DNA from: Promethearchaeota archaeon
GTDB taxonomy: Archaea > Asgardarchaeota > Lokiarchaeia > Sigyniarchaeales > SOKP01
DNA: 16,849 bases
Assembly: GCA_030606095.1 (NCBI GenBank)
Contig: JAUWHC010000016.1
Coordinates: forward strand, 1 to 16,849
Direction: 5' to 3'
Shown one piece after another: positions 14,580-16,849 of the stretch (position 1 is its first letter; every line of letters begins with the position of its first letter). Position numbers and translations under genes: made by a program. The notes under the pieces were generated by a model. It saw only the letters and a program-made list of their open reading frames with translations, was not told the DNA's origin and made no database searches.

Positions 14580-14967
14580 AACAACCCGATTCTAAAAATG
14601 ATTAATACATATAATTGATTAATTCTAAAAAGACTTATTACAAAATTTAAATGTCAATTATATTTAAGATTATTTGTTAATTTCTTTCTATTCGCGCTTT
14701 AAATAAGCTAACACGATCGTTAAGAAATATATTTAAAGACAGTTCGTACTAAAGACATTCTCTAATCATTTTTACGAGATTTCGAGCTTTACTTTCAATA
14801 TCGGCTTGGGTACTTATTATTTATTTTTATTGAGAATAAAAAAAATTAGATGATTGGGTACATTTCAAAAAAATAAAAGAAAATGAAAGAATTTTTTTTT
14901 AAGGCTTTATTTTTATTGTTGAGTAATTATAAAAAACTAAATTTAGAAAAAAAAAGGGAGATTTAAA
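14580..14967. other. Divergent intergenic region, 388 bases
   Basis: No convincing open frame. A TATA-like GAAATATATTTAAAG lies at 14724-14738, and T-rich sequence follows at 14812-14830, so a short transcript of about 70 bases from near 14760 is conceivable. The octamer TTGGGTAC occurs twice (14806-14813 and 14854-14861). A second TATA-like stretch (ATTATAAAA, about 14925-14933) probably serves the YkgJ-type gene. Confidence 0.35.
14956..14960 (+). promoter_or_regulatory. Shine-Dalgarno GGGAG of the YkgJ-type gene
   Basis: GGGAG lies seven bases before the ATG at 14968. It is one of the clearest ribosome-binding sites in the window, where many other genes have none and may be leaderless, and it fixes the start. 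Confidence 0.6.
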
Positions 14968-15708
14968 ATGGAAGAAAGTAATGAAAATAAAGAAAATATC
15001 GATGTTAATGAAGTAATTGCTGAAAAGGAACAAGAAAAAGAAGAACCAACTGAAAAAATCGCAACTGAAGAAACTAAAGCAAAATTTACTTTTAAATGTA
15101 CCCGATGTGATAATTGTTGTCTAACTCGTGGACCAATACCAATAACTTTTTGGGATCTTGAATTATGGGCTAAAAATGGTGTAGTTGCTAACTTTTTACC
15201 ATATTTAGATATATATCACAAACCAGATGGCGGAATAGATTTGATCTTTAAACCTTTACCACCTCCTCCGAAAGAAGGAGAAGAAAAAACTCCGAGAGAC
15301 CCCTTTGGAAATGTCCCGATCGAAGAGTTATTAGAGGAAAAATGCCCGCTATACAATAAAGACCAGAAAAAATGTTTAGTCTACGATAACCGTCCTTTGA
15401 GTTGCAGAACATATCCTTTAGAATTTGACGGAAAAAATTTTACGGTCGTTGATGTCGATTGCCCTGGTATTGGAGAAGAAGGTATGGGTAAAGAAGACTT
15501 AAAGGAGATGAGGGAAACGGCAAAACAAATGTTTTACGAGCTAACTCGAATTCGAATATCGATACCTGTTTTGAGCCAGATCATTTCACAAAAAGTTATG
15601 ATAGATTTAATGCGGCAAAACATGGAAGCAATGAGTAAAATGAGCGACGAGGATCGAACAAAACTCGATGAAATTCTAAAAAAGGAGAAAGAGCCTCAAC
15701 CTGATTGA
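14968..15708 (+). CDS. YkgJ-type CxxCxxCC metal-binding protein
   Basis: Protein of 246 residues. Residues 1-38 are an acidic, probably disordered tail. Residues about 40-170 are the YkgJ (putative zinc- or iron-chelating) domain: Cys44, Cys47, Cys50 and Cys51 (CTRCDNCC), then CPLYN (Cys126), KKCLVYDNRPLSCRTYP (Cys136, Cys146) and DCPG (Cys165), giving eight cysteines in the family order. A loop at 96-115 (PLPPPPKEGEEK) is a Pro/Lys insertion. The C-terminal 70 residues are helical and charged. Members bind a metal or Fe-S centre; some have been linked to protein modification, but the reaction is unknown. The macrodomain gene follows 43 bases downstream, after a T6 tract. The domain is sure and the role open. 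Confidence 0.85.
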   Translation: MEESNENKENIDVNEVIAEKEQEKEEPTEKIATEETKAKFTFKCTRCDNCCLTRGPIPITFWDLELWAKNGVVANFLPYLDIYHKPDGGIDLIFKPLPPPPKEGEEKTPRDPFGNVPIEELLEEKCPLYNKDQKKCLVYDNRPLSCRTYPLEFDGKNFTVVDVDCPGIGEEGMGKEDLKEMRETAKQMFYELTRIRISIPVLSQIISQKVMIDLMRQNMEAMSKMSDEDRTKLDEILKKEKEPQPD

Positions 15709-15719
15709 TTTTTTGTTTT
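15709..15719 (+). terminator. T-rich tract after the YkgJ-type gene
   Basis: TTTTTTGTTTT follows the TGA stop at once. It may end part of the transcripts, so the macrodomain gene 43 bases further may be read partly by read-through. Confidence 0.35.
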
Positions 15720-15751
15720 ATTATCACTTTAGCAATTTGAAATAAGAGATT

Positions 15752-16267
15752 ATGAATGAAATTACTATTGGCAATTCTAAAATAAAGTTAATTCAAGGAG
15801 ATATTACAGAAATAAATGCTGATGTTATTGTAAACGCAGCAAATGCTCAATTAATTTTAGGTGGCGGAGTCGCTGGAGCCATAAGACATAAAGGAGGGGC
15901 TTTAATTCAAGAGGAATGTAATAAAATCGGGGGGAGTTTCGTTGGTGGAGCAGTTATTACCACAGGTGGAGATTTAAAGGCAAAATATGTGATTCACGCT
16001 ATTGGGCCGCGTATGGGCGAGGGCAATGAAGATGAAAAATTAAAGAATGCCACATTAAATAGCCTTAAATTGATGGATGAGCACGAATTAAAAACCATCG
16101 CGTTTCCAGCGATATCCACGGGTATTTTTGGGTATCCTATAGAGAAATGTGCTAAAATAATGATTTCTACTGCGAAAGAATACTTATCTGGAGAAACTCA
16201 AGTTGAAGAAGTGATTTTTTGCTTATATTCAAAACCAGTTTTTGAAGTTTTTGAAACTATGTTATAA
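15752..16267 (+). CDS. Macrodomain protein (ADP-ribose binding / ADP-ribosyl hydrolase)
   Basis: Protein of 171 residues that is a single macrodomain of normal length. QGDITEINADVIVNAAN (15-31) carries Asp17 for the adenine and Asn28 and Asn31. LGGGVAGAI (36-44) is the diphosphate loop, and PAISTGIFGYP (119-129) is the second loop. It resembles the MacroD/YmdB group, which removes ADP-ribose from acidic residues of proteins or deacetylates O-acetyl-ADP-ribose. The GGGVAGAI form and the conserved Asn residues suggest an active enzyme. The start is ATG 15752. No ADP-ribosyltransferase or sirtuin lies in the window. Its substrate in this organism is unknown. Confidence 0.9.
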   Translation: MNEITIGNSKIKLIQGDITEINADVIVNAANAQLILGGGVAGAIRHKGGALIQEECNKIGGSFVGGAVITTGGDLKAKYVIHAIGPRMGEGNEDEKLKNATLNSLKLMDEHELKTIAFPAISTGIFGYPIEKCAKIMISTAKEYLSGETQVEEVIFCLYSKPVFEVFETML

Positions 16268-16540
16268 TTTTAATAAATAGGAACTAATATTCGCTTTAAA
16301 TTAAAAATAAAGGATCAATTTCTATTTTTTTTTGTATAAAAAAAGAAGATTTAAAAATGTGAAATAGATTATTTTTTTGACTCCATATTTTAATCACTTA
16401 ATTTCTACTTTTTTTTTTTGAACATATTTTTAATAAAAAAAATAGCTTTTTCTAATATTTAATGAAATATTTAATAATTTTATTAAGAATCAAATACTAA
16501 AAAAAATGAATACAAGAATTAAGCGAGTAATGAGTAAGCT
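16268..16540. other. Intergenic region with terminator tracts and the ppsA promoter
   Basis: The first part holds T9 at 16325-16333 and T11 at 16409-16419, which should end the YkgJ/macrodomain transcript. The second part holds AAATATTTAATAAT at about 16465-16478, a TATA-like element that would start transcription near 16496. From ATG 16506 a 12-codon frame (MNTRIKRVMSKL) ends at 16544, overlapping the ATG of the next gene by ATGA. Confidence 0.45.
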
Positions 16541-16849
16541 ATGACCGAATATGATTTTCGATATATTAAGTTTTTTGACGATGTTAGAGTAAACGATGTG
16601 GATATTGTTGGAGGTAAAAACGCATCTTTAGGAGAGCTTTTATCGTTTGGCATTCCTGTTCCACTTGGTTTTGCCGTCACCGCTAAAGCTTACGATTACA
16701 TTCTAGAAACTAATTACTTTAGAATTAAAGACGAGGAGATAACTCTAAAAGAATATATTAAGAGAGATATCAACAAGATTTCTAAAGAGCTTAAAAAAGA
16801 AGATATTAAATCAATTCAAAAAGTCGATAAGTTTTGTGCGAACATTCGG
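16541..16849 (+). CDS. ppsA: Phosphoenolpyruvate synthase, N-terminal part (cut by window edge)
   Basis: 103 residues run from ATG 16541 to the window end without a stop. VGGKNASLGEL (23-33) followed by GIPVPLGFAVTAKAY (37-51) is the start of the PPDK/PEP-synthase ATP-grasp domain; the glycine-rich VGGK segment binds ATP. Pyruvate, water dikinase makes PEP, AMP and phosphate from pyruvate and ATP at the start of gluconeogenesis; in some archaea it runs toward pyruvate. An in-frame TAA at 16535-16537 sits just upstream, so 16541 is the only reasonable start. There is no strong Shine-Dalgarno. The phosphohistidine and PEP-binding domains lie outside the window, so a PPDK or a related dikinase cannot be fully excluded, but PEP synthase fits this N-terminus best. 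Confidence 0.85.
   Translation, partial: MTEYDFRYIKFFDDVRVNDVDIVGGKNASLGELLSFGIPVPLGFAVTAKAYDYILETNYFRIKDEEITLKEYIKRDINKISKELKKEDIKSIQKVDKFCANIR

Noticed and set aside
1..16849. tRNA, rRNA, CRISPR array, insertion sequence or integrase
   Set aside because: No tRNA T-loop with matching arms, no regularly spaced repeats, no transposase or integrase motifs; repeated strings seen are only A/T runs.

Overview
The window is an AT-rich (by eye about 30% G+C) archaeal segment that most resembles an Asgard (Promethearchaeota) genome. The main reason is its set of eukaryote-type signature proteins. There are three paralogous Arf/Rag-like small GTPases carrying a C-terminal roadblock-like domain, two of them also with an N-terminal longin-like domain. 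There is also a separate longin-like protein, a zinc-ribbon/roadblock protein, and an eL13-type ribosomal protein. MtrH, an archaeosortase, poly-T terminator tracts and probable leaderless promoters are all archaeal. No tRNA, rRNA, insertion sequence, CRISPR array or origin was recognised. The exact Asgard lineage cannot be told from the sequence.

Layout. 1-236: start of an unrecognised minus-strand protein, cut by the window edge. 420-1001 (-): eL13 fused to a helix-hairpin-helix domain. 1156-1797 (-): longin-like domain plus winged helix, with a start-codon problem. 1982-3190 (+): secreted, membrane-anchored transglutaminase-like protein, convergent with GTPase 1 (3211-4623, -). 4963-6275 (+): stand-alone ATP-cone protein followed by a PD-(D/E)XK nuclease. 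6286-9399 (-): a same-strand run read in the order LOG-type protein, small unknown protein, GTPase 2, and a zinc-ribbon/roadblock gene that is split by an A10 homopolymer. 9590-9787 (+): tiny zinc ribbon. 9988-10944 (-): AIR-synthase-like protein, divergent from GTPase 3 (11029-12543, +). GTPase 3 runs tail-to-tail into MtrH (12540-13442, -), which lies behind an archaeosortase (13503-14579, -). 14968-16267 (+): YkgJ-type CxxCxxCC protein and a macrodomain protein. 16541-end (+): phosphoenolpyruvate synthase, cut by the window edge.

How the genes may work together. The most interesting theme is the concentration of GTPases and GTPase-partner folds (longin, roadblock) within 11 kb. The three GTPases keep a perfect P-loop and an Arf/Rag-type DLGGQ switch II, but their guanine-specificity motif differs in each: NKYD, HKYD (as in Rag/Gtr) and SKGD. 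GTPase 2 sits directly upstream of the zinc-ribbon/roadblock gene on the same strand. That arrangement recalls Rag-Ragulator or MglA-MglB pairs and suggests a dedicated GTPase-regulator module. The archaeosortase and transglutaminase point to surface-protein processing. The stand-alone MtrH points to methyl transfer between tetrahydropterin and corrinoid carriers outside a complete Mtr complex.
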